Shown here piece by piece: positions 43,740 to 54,218 of a stretch of DNA of 64,000 bases. The notes below the pieces were generated by a model, which was given only the letters and a program-made list of their open reading frames with translations, was not told where the DNA came from and did not search any database. Location of the stretch: contig CAVSFO010000020.1 of assembly GCA_963727245.1 (NCBI GenBank), positions 1 through 64,000 on the forward strand, read 5' to 3'. Each line of letters starts with the position of its first letter. Position 1 is the stretch's first letter. The position numbers were made by a program, and so were the translations under genes. The stretch is from JBKQVT01 sp963727245 (lineage in GTDB: Bacteria > Planctomycetota > Planctomycetia > Pirellulales > Thermoguttaceae).

Positions 43740-43812
43740 TCGGGATGGCAGGACTCGAACCGGCGATGTCGTGCTCCCAAAGCACGCGGGTTGGCCGCTA
43801 CCCTACATCCCG
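43740..43812 (-). tRNA. tRNA-Pro(TGG)
   Basis: Acceptor CGGGATG/CATCCCG, stem CGTGC/GCACG, loop TTTGGGA. Confidence 0.94.
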
Positions 43813-43819
43813 TCTCCAG

Positions 43820-43894
43820 TCAGAACGGGCGGATTTGAACCGCCGATCTCCTGGCCCCCAGCCAGGCGCGATAACCAAGCTTCGCTACGTTCTG
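43820..43894 (-). tRNA. tRNA-Pro(GGG)
   Basis: Acceptor CAGAACG/CGTTCTG, stem CCTGG/CCAGG, loop CTGGGGG. Confidence 0.93.
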
Positions 43895-43902
43895 CCTTTC
43901 AG

Positions 43903-43976
43903 TAGCCCGTGCGGGAGTCGAACCCGCCTCTGCGCCTTGAAAGGACGCGATCCTCGAACCGATAGACGAACGGGCC
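43903..43976 (-). tRNA. tRNA-Glu(TTC)
   Basis: Acceptor GGCCCGT/ACGGGCT, stem GCGTC/GGCGC, loop CTTTCAA, U33 present. Confidence 0.93.
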
Positions 43977-44036
43977 ATGTCGGCGCGCACCTTCCACGCA
44001 GTTGACGCAAGGGGTTCGCGCGCACGTTTCACGCAG

Positions 44037-44108
44037 CGGGTCGGGCGGTGCTCGAATCCGCGTCTGCGGCTTTTCAGGCCGCCGCTACACCATCTCAGCT
44101 ACCGACCC
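44037..44108 (-). tRNA. tRNA-Phe(GAA), first gene of the array
   Basis: Acceptor GGGTCGG/CCGACCC, stem GCGGC/GCCGC, loop CTGAAAA. Begins three bases after the T-run of the upstream terminator. Confidence 0.93.
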
Positions 44109-44117
44109 AACAAAAAA

Positions 44118-44180
44118 AGCCCGATGTCGTTATGACACCGGGCTTTCGGTATTCTTCGGGAATAGGTACGGCCGGTGTCA
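44118..44180 (-). promoter_or_regulatory. putative transcription attenuator at the head of the tRNA array
   Basis: On the minus strand AGCCCGGTGTC-ATAAC-GACATCGGGCT (44118-44144) followed by TTTTTTT is a strong terminator. TGACACCGG encoded at 44172-44180 can pair perfectly with CCGGTGTCA (44133-44141), which would break the terminator stem. The two folds exclude each other. A further perfect hairpin ATTCGCCGC-CCAA-GCGGCGAAT lies at 44208-44229 in the leader. Confidence 0.6.
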
Positions 44181-44323
44181 CATGCGCAATGGATAGGACG
44201 GGAGCGTATTCGCCGCTTGGGCGGCGAATGTACCCATCCATCTTCGCTGTTCGTGACTTAGCCGTATCGAAGTCATGGCTCTTTCTCTCAAGCTAGCAGC
44301 CCGCCGAGGGCCGCACCACCGCT

Positions 44324-44329
44324 ATTATA
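44324..44329 (-). promoter_or_regulatory. candidate -10 element for the tRNA array leader
   Basis: Minus-strand TATAAT, ~215 nt upstream of tRNA-Phe; the -35 is poor. It would give a ~200-nt leader ending at the attenuator, or a stand-alone small RNA. Confidence 0.4.
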
Positions 44330-44458
44330 TCGTACAGACGCCGCCGATGCTACAGAAGTTCACGAAAAATTTCTCAAGCACGGCGGCCGTACATATAAAG
44401 ACGCTCGAACGCCCGAAATTATTCCCGCCCCGTGGAAAATTCTCGGGAAGGCCGACTC

Positions 44459-44938
44459 TCAGTTCGTGGAGTCAATGGCCCCGGCCTCTGCCCTCAGGTC
44501 GACTGGACGGCCGAGGATGTCGGCGATCTTCTTCTCCAGTTGCACCTTGGAGAGCTTCTGTCGTTTCCCGATGCTCAGCAAATACTGGATTTGCTTATTG
44601 GTGGCCGGCTGGTCCTCCTGGCCGCTGCCGTTCTGAGGCGGCGAGGGCTTCGGTTCCTTGGCACCATTGGACCCACTGGTCCCGTTGCCGATCCGATTGA
44701 CGGGGACTGACGGCCCGGGCTCTTCGTCGTGGCTGGCGATGGCCGCCTCGCTTTGGGAGCGGTCGATCTGCTGATTGAAGACCTCTTCGGCCACGTCGAA
44801 CAGTTCCTTGACCTGCTCGAACACCGCCTCCGGATCGGAGATCGGGGCAGTGATTTCCGCATCCAGATTGACCGAATACCCGGTGGAGTTGTAATCCTTG
44901 CTCAGCTTCCGGCTGAGCCCGATGTTTGCACATAGCAT
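44459..44938 (-). CDS. hypothetical protein
   Basis: 159 residues: NIGLSRKLSKDYNSTGYSVN and LDAEITAPISDPEAVFEQVK (N-terminal folded part), a low-complexity Ser/Pro/Asn/Gly-rich middle, and a helical C-terminus (TNKQIQYLLSIGKRQKLSKV, EKKIADILGRPV) like those on element-borne DNA-metabolism proteins. No function assigned. Upstream neighbour of the array on the same strand. Confidence 0.65.
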   Translation of the reverse strand: MLCANIGLSRKLSKDYNSTGYSVNLDAEITAPISDPEAVFEQVKELFDVAEEVFNQQIDRSQSEAAIASHDEEPGPSVPVNRIGNGTSGSNGAKEPKPSPPQNGSGQEDQPATNKQIQYLLSIGKRQKLSKVQLEKKIADILGRPVDLRAEAGAIDSTN

Positions 44939-45208
44939 GACCTGTTTTCTCCGCGTGGGGTTCCATGAACGCTTCCACTGAACCTCCTACCCGCGTCAAG
45001 CTGGTCGCGCTTCCATGTCCCGCGGCCAATAGCTGGCCGGCCGCCTCGTGCATCAGATAGACGCGTGATTGGCAACTCGCAACCGGGGATATCTTACAGG
45101 CCCCTACCCGGCGTGACAGAAGTCTGATATCATGGTGCCGTCCCCCGGACCAGAGGGGCACACGGTCGATAAGACCACGCTCAAGTCTCCTCCGGCTCTT
45201 CTTTAATC

Positions 45209-48200
45209 ATGCAGGCGATACCAGGTTTCGTGAATCTCGACCGGCGATTCAGGCAACTGGATTGTAAAGAACGGCCAGAAGAGTCGGCGTTGTCGAGCTA
45301 CACGGATTCGCTGCTCAGTCCGGGTCTGACGTGGGATGACCTACTTAAGCACCGCCTTGTCGTGGTGCTTGGTGAACCTGGGAGCGGCAAGACCTGGGAG
45401 TTCCGTGAACGCGCCAGGGTTGTGGCAGCCGAAGCTGGGGCAGCGTTCTACGTTCAGCTTGAACGCCTTACCGCTGAACCGTTTGAACAGATCCTCGGTT
45501 CGGAGGAACGCCGTCGCTTTCGCGTGTGGCTGCGAGGCTCTGAACCGGGCATGTTCTTCCTCGATTCGGTTGATGAGGCGAGGTTCCGTAAATCGACTGA
45601 TCTCTTGACCGCCCTTGACCGATTTCGAGAATCCCTTAGCGGTGTGCCACTTCGGCGATTGCGCGTCTTGATCAGTTCTCGGATCAGCGAATGGCAACCG
45701 TATGCAGATGCTGCCGAACTGATGGCTCGGTTTGCCCTTCTACCCGAGAAGCACCGTGGAAGTCATGGAACCATCATTCGAGAGGAGCAGAAGGATGAGC
45801 AATTGCTTATTGTCCAACTGGAACCCCTGGACCCAGTGCGAGCAGAGAAACTCGCTCGCGAACAAGGGGCGGATGACCCGGCGGAGTTTCTAAAGGCCAT
45901 CGAGAACCACCACGCCTGGGAGTTTGCCCGGCGGCCGGTTGACGTCATTGACCTGCTGAGCTACTGGTCAGAATATCACCAACTGGGGTCTCTCACGAAT
46001 CTACTGGAACACGATCTTCGGCGCAAGCTGCGGGAAACCGACGCTCGTGCGAAGCAGGATCCCCTCAGCGATGCCCGGGCACGCGAAGGTGTTGAGACTC
46101 TTGCGGCAGCTACAATATTCGCCCGCCGTTTCAACTTCCGAGTGCCTGACGATGTGGACCCATCGAAGGAGGACGCTCTAGACGCGCCCTCGTGTCTCCC
46201 ACCAGACTGGCGGCCAGAGGAGTGCCGCGCCTTGCTTACGCGACCGGTCTTTGATTCCGCAGCCTATGGGCGAATCCGTTTTCATCATCGGCGAGTATCC
46301 GAGTATCTGGCCGCCCAGTGGCTTACCAAGCGAATGCAGGAAGGCTGTTCCATACCCATCCTTGAAGAGCTCCTCTTCAAGCGTCTCGGTAACCGGCGTA
46401 TTATCCGGCCAGCTTTGGCACCGGTTGCTGCATGGATGTCCCCTGGCGAGTCGCCGTGGGGCCGAGAGATACGGTGCTGGGTCGCGGGGACTGCGCCGAG
46501 ACTTTCCTCCAGTTCGGCGATCCTGAGGTTCTGTCTTTGGATTTCAAGCGACGGATCCTTTCAGCCCTCGTTTCGAAGTACAAGGATCGTCAACGTGTCT
46601 GGCTGAAGACCGATCCGGGGTCGCTTCAACGGTTAGCCGATCCGCGACTTGCGGACGACGTCTCCACGATCATCCGAGATCGCACTGTCTCCGTAGACGT
46701 GCGGGCTATTATGCTGCAACTAGTTCGCCACGGCCGCTTGACGGACTGCATTGAGACAGCCTTGGGTATCGTGGATGCTGCCGACGAGGACGATCATCTC
46801 AAGATATACGCAGTTGCCGCCATCCGCGATTTGTCTGATATCGACCGCCGCCGTCGCCTTGCGCAAATCGCAAGTCGGCTTCCGAGAATGTCGAACTCAT
46901 TATGCGCCTACATCTGCGAAACGGTCTTTCCAGAGGCGGTTGACGCCGCGGGCTTAGTCGGGCTTATGCGAAAGGCAGAATGGGTGCAAGACCATCCCAT
47001 CGACTTACCCTGGTCCTTGAAGCACCGTTTTCAAGAAGTCCTGACGGCCGATGCGAGTGCAGAACTGCTTGGAGAACTCATTAACCTGGCCGAGACCCCG
47101 CCTACGATAATGATGGATGGGAAATCCAGTCCGCTCTCCTCACAGTTTGTCTGGGCTGCGGAACTGCTTCCAGGAGTTCTAGTTGCTCTGCTTGGGAAAC
47201 AGTGTCTGTCGGATGACGAAGCGGATACGGCCGCAAAGGCATTGTGGCTGACGGGGTACGCACTCCAGGCTTCGCCATTCCAAGGCGAGTTGCCCGGAGA
47301 TTTGAACGCGCTGACTCTGTTGCATCCCAAAGTGCGACAACTCTATTTCTGGCGACTCGTTGACGAGTGGCGTAAGCAGCACCGAGATGCCCCATCGCAC
47401 TCGTGGTTTCTGTTTAGTCACGGCGTGCTAATTCGGCCGGGCTCTGAAGACCTAGAATGGCTGCTGGGTGACATCCAATCTCGCACCCCCGTGCAGGATC
47501 GCCAGTGGGCAACTCGAATGGCCATTGATATCTGGATTTCTTCGGGGCACCGTCGCCGAGATCGGCGGAGAATATACCGGGCGGTCGCTGGTAATGCGGA
47601 ACTCATGCAGATCTTCCTCGATTTCAAGAAGCAACTCCGTTGGGATCAGCGGATTCTCTTCCATATGCGCAGCGTTCGTTACAGAATTGCTCGCCGCTGG
47701 GAATGGTACAGAATGTCGCGTCACATTCAACGGTGGTGGAGAGAAGTTCGGGACCGGTGGTGGCTTTTCCGACACTGGCACATGCTCGCCTCGGGAAATG
47801 CAATTGGTGTTCTTGCCAACTTGAGCTACGAAGCGTGTGGAAAAGGCGGAGGCCACCAGCTAGCACCGCGCGATTGGTTGCCGCTGCAGAAGGAGCGTGG
47901 AAGATTGATTGCGTGGGCGGCGAGGACGGGGTGTAAACACGCTTGGCGTCGATTCGTTCCGTTACTCCCGCACGAAAAGCCAGTGCCGACGGAGATCGAT
48001 TCTCGGGTCGTCGTTGGATTGGCGGGACTTCAGGCAGCATATGACGACGGTGACTTGGACTTCCGCGCGATGAGCAAAGAGGATGCTCGGCGTGCCACGC
48101 ACTACGCGGTAAATGAGATGAATGGGTTTCCTGCTTGGTTTGGTGATCTCGCCAACCTTCAGCCGGAGGCAGTAGGCGAAATTCTGAGTGACTGTGTCCG

Positions 48201-49506
48201 CGGCGAGTGGCAATTTCCCGCCGATCGACAAAACGTTCACGAAGTTCTTTCCGATCTCACATGGAGGGGCCCCGGCCTGACACCCCTGGTCAGCGACACC
48301 CTGCTGCATCAGCTTCAAACCGGAGATCCGCCGAATGTTTCGATCTTGGAGTTTGCGCTCAACGGTCTTGCGATGCATCGACACGATGCGTTTGCGGAAC
48401 TGGCACCGTCGGCTGCCTCAAGGACCCGGACGCTGGAACCAGATGATCCGAAATACCTTCTTTGGTTGTCAGTGTGGATTCAACTCGATGCTGCGGCAGC
48501 GTTGGACTTCCTCGAGGAGCCTGCCCGCGCCCATACGCTAGACAGAACGGTCGAACATTTGTGTGCCATCCTGGGGGGGAGGCGCATTGGGCACCAACCC
48601 CTCGTTCAAGGTCCTGATTACTTGGCTCCGATTCATCTGCATAGACTCATTCCCCTGATTTATAGGCACGTACGGCCCGCTGAGGATTTGGACCATCTCG
48701 GGAAAGGGGCTTACACTCCGACAGCCCGGGACGAGGCACAGGATTTCCGCAACGCACTCTGGGACCGGCTTGCTCAAAGCGATGGTGCCGAGGTGGAAGG
48801 TGTCCTTTGCGAATTGGCGGATGAGCCAGTGTTCTCTTCCCAACGGGACTGGATTCTTCACCTCATCGACAAGCACGCGGAACAACATGCCGACTTGCTT
48901 CCCTGGACTGCCACAGACATACGCTCGTTCGCGGCTGAGTTTGAAACAGAGCCGAAGACAGACCGAGAGCTATTCCAGATCGTTTGCCGGCGGCTGACGG
49001 ACATAAAGCACGATGTGGAGAGGTCCGACAACAGCCTCCGCGATGAACTGCACGCGGAAGATGACGAACGCCATCTACGAAGGTGGTTTGACCGCAAGCT
49101 CAGGGAAAGCTCGCGTCAGCGATATACGGTCCCGCAGGAAGAGGAGATCGATCAGCAGCAGAAGCCTGACCTTCGTGCCGAAAATCCAAGGACCCCGCCC
49201 ATTTCAATCGAGGTAAAGTGGGCCAATCGATGGAGCCTGTCGCAGTTGTGTGAACGCCTGGAGAATCAGCTTGTGGGTCAGTATCTGCGAGCGCACAATG
49301 CCCGTTATGGTGTGTACCTGATCGGCACGATCGGCAGCCAAGAGCACTGGGAGAAGCCGACTGATCACCGGCGCGTGGACTTCTCTGGCATGATTGGGTT
49401 CTTACAAGAGCGGGCGAACGAGATTGTGTCGAGCCGCCCCGATATTGAGGAAATCACCGTCGTTGGCATCGACTTCAGGGATCCCCGCAAGCAATCGCAG
49501 TCGTGA
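45209..49506 (+). CDS. large STAND-like NTPase fused to a PD-(D/E)XK nuclease, probable defence protein (frameshifted)
   Basis: About 1,430 residues. N-terminal NTPase: LVVVLGEPGSGKTWEFRERA (P-loop near residue 55), GMFFLDSVDEARFRK (Walker B, DSVDEA), LRVLISSRISEW (sensor R), then a winged-helix-like YGRIRFHHRRVSEYLAAQWL as in NACHT/STAND proteins. A frame break at ~46500. The long middle is alpha-helical, Trp- and Leu-rich and repeat-like. The C-terminus has RRWFDRKLRESSRQRYTVPQ, then PDLRAENPRTPPISIEVKW: D-x(n)-E-x-K, the nuclease core. Sensor-effector layout typical of phage-defence NTPases (Avs/NLR-like, order reversed). Starts at 45209 with no clear ribosome site; alone on the plus strand. 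Confidence 0.75.
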
Positions 49507-50011
49507 GTTGGTGGTCGAATCAAGACTGGTGGTCAACGGTCCCGTCATGGTCAAGCCAGTTCTCTTGCAACCAGGTTGCCTCCGTTCGGAGGGCCTCAGT
49601 CCTCCGGGAGAATGGTCCAAGAAGCGGACCGTGAAGTGGCGAGAGATCGGCACACCATCGCCCCTGGCCATCAGGCTCGACGTGGGAGGGCCGGGTGATG
49701 GTCAGGTGCCCAAAGTGGCAAAGTCGACCTCCTCGCCGTAGACGCAGCGGACGTTTCCTGTGGAGGCGACCACGAGTTCCATGACTTGAACCCCCGATCA
49801 CTTCGGCCGCCATAACCAGCGTTTGCCGCGTATCTCCCTGGAACGGCCGCAAAGCCTTCCGGCTGGCAAACGCCATCGGCAGGGGTAGAATTGCGGCAAC
49901 GCCCTTGGTTCGCATCGGCGGATAACGTAGAATCGTCGGGACGCTTGCGCCGGGTGACCACCCGGCACAAGCAAGCGGCTCGGACCGAACCGCATGGCGA
50001 AAGGTGATTAC
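49507..50011. other. no supported gene
   Basis: Gap between the NTPase-nuclease and the island maintenance module. A minus-strand open frame crosses it but is a shadow of the next gene. No repeat or terminator noted. Confidence 0.3.
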
Positions 50012-51173
50012 ATGGGTGCGGACATTTCTCGGGCCGAGGCCGATCTTCTCAAGCCGGCAATCGCCGAGTTGCTGCGGACGATTCCCGAATCGTGGGCGGA
50101 ATTCGATCTCGACCGGCTGACCGTCATTCAAGACAATGCCCTGTTTCTGTTGACGGCCGCCGGCATGGTCGAACGCCGTGGTTGGCTGCGCTCGACCATT
50201 GCGAATCATCCGACTGCCTTTGAGGTTCGCTTTCAGGCCACCGGGGAGGGTGGCTTTGCGAAGGCGATGGAACAAGCAGTGGCCGCCGAATACGAAACGT
50301 GGAAGGAAACATGGCGAAAGTGGAAGGTAGGAGAGACGAAGGACGTTTCGCCGTTTCGTACCGAGGCGATGAAGCCGCAAGAGTGGCGGCTGACCGACCA
50401 GGGAGTCGTTGTGCGCGGCGACCTTGGCGACACGAATCGCGGTACGGATCCCGACGCGACATTCGACTTCATTTTCAAACGTGGCTTCTATGGGCCGGGT
50501 TACTGGTGTCGGCTGGCTCAATCGGCTCCCCAAAAGATTGACCGGGCGATTATCGAGGAACAATCCCGGAATGCTGGTCAAGATTGGACCGATCTGCCGC
50601 GGCCGCCGTTGTCCGGATCCGGCCTTCTCGTCGAGATCCGGAAGGTCGAAAAGCCCGCCGCCTCCCAAGCCGTCCAACTGATGAACTGGGGCGAAGGCGC
50701 GGAGGCGTTTGCCGCCGCGTTTGAGAAGATGTTCGAGACGGTGAGCAAAGCGAAGGCCGGCAGCGAAACGCCTTCGGCCGAGGAAACGGCCGCATCGGAA
50801 GCGGCCGGCAATGAGCGCGAGCAGAGGGAGGAGCAGCCAACAGGCGCAACTATGACCGCAGTGCGTCAGAGAACGTCCTGCCCGCACTCCTCGCTCACCA
50901 CCAGTACGACCAGGGAAGCATCGGCAACTACAATCCCATAAGCCTCGTAAAGCTGGAAAAGGAATTCGGCATCAAGAAGGCAACCGCGTCCAGGTGGTTT
51001 AAGACGCACTTCGGCGGCCACCAGTCCTATAGGGTAGCCTGCAAGCGCGACAGGGGGAAGCCCCTCCAAGAAAAGCTCAAGAAGATGAACGGTGACTACG
51101 CCCCATTCTTGACCCTCGATCCCACGCCGCGGAAGACGAATACGAGGACGACGACCAGCCGACGGATGAGTGA
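50012..51173 (+). CDS. element-associated hypothetical protein (frameshifted)
   Basis: About 386 residues; start at 50012 has AAAGGTG in front, an in-frame ATG at 49994 is possible. ADLLKPAIAELLRTIPESWA, LTVIQDNALFLLTAAGMVER, RGWLRSTIANHPTAFEVRF. After a frame break near 50835 it continues SENVLPALLAHHQYDQGSIG and EFGIKKATASRWFKTHFGGH, an HTH-like stretch, and after another near 51130 an acidic tail (EDEYEDDDQPTDE). The HTH part suggests DNA binding. It always seems to travel with primase and excisionase genes (impression, not checked). Confidence 0.6.
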
Positions 51174-51379
51174 CGCTATTGGCGTTTCATCGTTCCATCG
51201 GCATTCCGCTGCGGCCAGGCTCTTCCGGCCGACATTGCATGTCGCAGCTCTGACGCGACTTACGCGCTCGCCTTCCATCTGTTCCATCGCCAGCGGCTGC
51301 CAGGATGGAACGTCTCGACACGTGTATAGGACCGAGTGACGGTTCTAGGATACACGGAACCCAAGTCAGCGAGGGGTTT

Positions 51380-51595
51380 ATGTCGAGCGCTAGCATTCCC
51401 ACGCTCCCGACTGTCGGGGAAATCGCGCGGCGAACCGGCAAGGCCGTGCATTGCGTGGATTACGTCATCCGCACGCGAGGGATCAAGCCGATCGGCGGCG
51501 CGGGCCACGCGAAAATCTACGCCGAATCTGACGTCGCCTTTATCGCCTCTGAATTGCGACGGATCGACGAAGAGCGCGAGGGGGGCAACGGATGA
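51380..51595 (+). CDS. small MerR/excisionase-like HTH protein
   Basis: 71 residues: LPTVGEIARRTGKAVHCVDY and VIRTRGIKPIGGAGHAKIYA, the MerR/HTH_17 helix-turn-helix-wing layout. Likely regulates excision or the downstream primase operon. Its stop overlaps the next start by 4 bp. Confidence 0.72.
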   Translation: MSSASIPTLPTVGEIARRTGKAVHCVDYVIRTRGIKPIGGAGHAKIYAESDVAFIASELRRIDEEREGGNG

Positions 51596-51804
51596 GTCGC
51601 GTCTTGCCGGTGGCGAATAGCCCCAAAGTCAAATTGCTCCTCAAGCCCCGCGACGCGGCTGAGGCCCTCTCCATTTCGCCCCGCAAGCTGTGGGCGATGA
51701 CCACCTGCGGCGAAATTCCTTGCGTCCGGTTTGGCCGGTCGGTCCGCTATGATCCGGCCGACCTGCGAGAGTGGATCGATGCCCAGAAGGGAGGCTGCCG
51801 ATGA
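51592..51804 (+). CDS. excisionase/HTH_17 domain protein
   Basis: 70 residues: LLKPRDAAEALSISPRKLWA followed by PCVRFGRSVRYDPADLREWI, the classic helix-turn-helix-17 excisionase motif. Overlaps its neighbours as ATGA on both sides, so it is in one operon with the primase. Probable recombination directionality factor. Confidence 0.85.
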   Translation: MSRVLPVANSPKVKLLLKPRDAAEALSISPRKLWAMTTCGEIPCVRFGRSVRYDPADLREWIDAQKGGCR

Positions 51805-54218
51805 CCCCTGTCGAGTTGATCTTGTCGAGGTTGCCTGATGCCAAACGAAACGGGCATGGCTGGCATGCCCGCTGTCCCGCCCATGAGGATCAGAATCCCA
51901 GCCTGAGCATCGCCGACGGTGACGACGGTCGGGCGTTGCTAAAGTGCCACGCCGGCTGCGCCACGGAGGATGTGGTCGCCGCCTTGAACCTCCGGATGGT
52001 AGACCTGATGCCCGTTGTCCCAGGAAACGAACGGGCTCCTCAGCCGGCCCCGGTGGACAGTGGGCGGATCATCAAGACCTACGACTACCGCGACGAACAC
52101 GGCGACCTGCTCTTCCAGGTTGTCAGGATGGAACCGAAGACCTTTCGCCAACGAGTGCTCAAGGCGGATGGAGGCTGGTCTTGGTCCGTCAAGGATGTCC
52201 GAAGAGTGCTATATCGGCTTCCTGAGTTGGTGACCGCGAAACCAGATAAGGCCGTCTGCATCCCGGAGGGCGAAAAGGACGTCGACCGCCTCGTCTCCCT
52301 CGGACTGGTCGCCACCTGCAACCCCGGCGGCGCCGGCAAGTGGAAGAAGGAGTACGCCGCATTCCTGCGCGACCGCTCTGTGGTCGTCTTCCCCGACAAC
52401 GACGACGTCGGACAAAAACATGCTGAGGAGGTGGCTCGGTCGCTGATGGGGATCGCCAAGGCGGTGAAGGTCGTCAATCTGCCGGGGTTGCCGCCGAAGG
52501 GCGACGTTTCTGATTGGCTCGATGCCGGGGGCACGCTGGACCAGCTTAGCGAACTCGTCAAAGCAGCGCCGGCGCTCCAGCCTTCCGCACCACGCACAGC
52601 CGTCCCGAAGCCTGAAAAATGGGAGACGATTGAACCTTTGGGGGTTACCAATGTGCCGCCATTTCCGGTGAGCGTTCTGCCCGGGGTGCTCGCCGAGTTC
52701 GTCGCGGCCGAGGCGGAGGCTACCCAGACGCCGGCGGATCTGGCTGCCATGCTGTGCTTGGCGGTCTGCGCGGCAGCGGTGGCCAAGAAGGTGGAGGTCC
52801 AGGTCCGCGACCAGTGGCTGGAGCCCGTGAACCTCTTCACTGTGACGGTCCTTGAACCCGGCAATCGGAAGTCTGCCGTCTTCTCGCACACCACGGCGCC
52901 GCTACGGGAGTTCGAGGCCCAGTTGATCGAACAGCAGCGTCCGGAAATCGCCCGGCAGCTCTTCCGGCGCCGTCAACGTGAGCGTCAGATGAAAGCGCTC
53001 GAGGAGAAGGCCGCCAAGAAGGGCGATACCGAGGCGGGGCAAGAGGCTGAAGAGATTGCCGTCGAGTTGGCCACCACGCCGGAACCGGCGCTGCCACGGC
53101 TGATCGTTGACGACGCTACCAGCGAGAAGCTCGGGGCGATGCTCGCCGAGCAGGGGGGCCGAATCGCGAGCATGTCTCCGGAGGGAGGCGTTTTCGACTT
53201 GATGGCCGGTCTTTACAGCAAGAACGGGATGCCCCAATTCGGCGTCTACCTGATGGGCCACGCCGGCGACGACCTCCGCGTGGACCGGATCAGCCGCAAG
53301 GGTGAGCACGTCAAGCGGCCGGCGCTCACCATGGGACTGGCCATCCAGCCGACGGTACTGGAGGGGCTATTGGAAAACAGCGCGTTTCGCGGTCGCGGGC
53401 TCCTGGCGCGTTTCCTCTACTCGCTGCCCGAGAGCCGCATCGGCAGTCGCAAGATCGAGCCGGCTCCGGTGCCGGAATCCGTCAACCAAGCATACCATGA
53501 CGTTGTGTGGCGATTGTGCGAATTGCCGTGGGAGCCGGACCAGTCCCAGTGTCTTCTATTGGCTGGCGACGCGTGGGTGCTGCTCCGGCAGTTCATGCAG
53601 GAACTGGAGCCCGAATTGGGAGCGGGTGGCGAGTTGGACTCTGCCCAGGACTGGGGGAGCAAGCTGGCGGGCGCCGTGGTTCGGATTGCCGGGGTGCTCC
53701 ACTGCGTCATCCACGCCGACGGCGAGCCGTGGTTGCATCCAGTGGCCGCCACCACGATGCAGTCGGCCATCGAGATCGGCCACTACGCCGTCGTCCACGC
53801 ATTGGCGGCATTCGAGGCCATGCGTGCAGACAAAGGACTCAGCGACGCCCAATACCTCCTGCAGTGGATCGCACGGCACGGGAAGACGGAGTTTGTCAAG
53901 TCGGAGGCACAACAGCACGGCAAGCGGCGATTCAAGCAGGCCAATGACATCGACGCCCCCTTGGCCCTGCTGGCTCGCCACAACTACATCCGGTTGCGTC
54001 GGGCTGAAAAACGAGGTCCAGGCCGCCCGGCCTCACCGACCTACGAGGTGAACCCAGCGTTCCGCTCAAACGAACCCACCGGAAAGCGCACTGAAAATCC
54101 TGAAAACGGCAATGCAGGGGCCGAACCAGGCAATTTACAGAATATCCAGAGCGCTTCTGATGAGCCTTCAAACAGCACCGACGAAGCCCATGAGGGACGG
54201 GTGAAGGTGGAGATATGA
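51801..54218 (+). CDS. element primase/DUF3987 protein (zinc finger, TOPRIM, DUF3987)
   Basis: 805 residues. N-terminal zinc finger: HARCPAHEDQNPSLSI plus ALLKCHAGCATEDVV (Cys/His set). TOPRIM around residues 160-240: VCIPEGEKDVDRLVSLGLVA with GDVSDWLDAGG. DUF3987 (roughly 290-730): PADLAAMLCLAVCAAAVAKK, LEPGNRKSAVFSH (P-loop-like, no Thr), then GGRIASMSPEGGVFDLMAGL and AFRGRGLLARFLYSLPES. Primes or helps replication of the element. The last 40 codons contain the block shared with the repeat at 2048. Complete; coupled to both neighbours. Confidence 0.88.
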   Translation: MTPVELILSRLPDAKRNGHGWHARCPAHEDQNPSLSIADGDDGRALLKCHAGCATEDVVAALNLRMVDLMPVVPGNERAPQPAPVDSGRIIKTYDYRDEHGDLLFQVVRMEPKTFRQRVLKADGGWSWSVKDVRRVLYRLPELVTAKPDKAVCIPEGEKDVDRLVSLGLVATCNPGGAGKWKKEYAAFLRDRSVVVFPDNDDVGQKHAEEVARSLMGIAKAVKVVNLPGLPPKGDVSDWLDAGGTLDQLSELVKAAPALQPSAPRTAVPKPEKWETIEPLGVTNVPPFPVSVLPGVLAEFVAAEAEATQTPADLAAMLCLAVCAAAVAKKVEVQVRDQWLEPVNLFTVTVLEPGNRKSAVFSHTTAPLREFEAQLIEQQRPEIARQLFRRRQRERQMKALEEKAAKKGDTEAGQEAEEIAVELATTPEPALPRLIVDDATSEKLGAMLAEQGGRIASMSPEGGVFDLMAGLYSKNGMPQFGVYLMGHAGDDLRVDRISRKGEHVKRPALTMGLAIQPTVLEGLLENSAFRGRGLLARFLYSLPESRIGSRKIEPAPVPESVNQAYHDVVWRLCELPWEPDQSQCLLLAGDAWVLLRQFMQELEPELGAGGELDSAQDWGSKLAGAVVRIAGVLHCVIHADGEPWLHPVAATTMQSAIEIGHYAVVHALAAFEAMRADKGLSDAQYLLQWIARHGKTEFVKSEAQQHGKRRFKQANDIDAPLALLARHNYIRLRRAEKRGPGRPASPTYEVNPAFRSNEPTGKRTENPENGNAGAEPGNLQNIQSASDEPSNSTDEAHEGRVKVEI

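Noticed and set aside
39250..43838. Many open frames of 60-150 codons on both strands through 39.2-43.8 kb
   Set aside because: They run across tRNA genes and translate T-arm sequence into recurring pseudo-motifs such as GVEPxxxR; not genes.
39509..44108. Regular spacing and repeated GTCGAACC blocks, CRISPR-like at first sight
   Set aside because: The repeats are T-arms of individual tRNA genes with different acceptor and anticodon stems; no constant repeat/unique spacer pattern.
49520..50887. 455-codon minus-strand open frame
   Set aside because: Antisense to the 50012 gene, which has better coding features and operon context.
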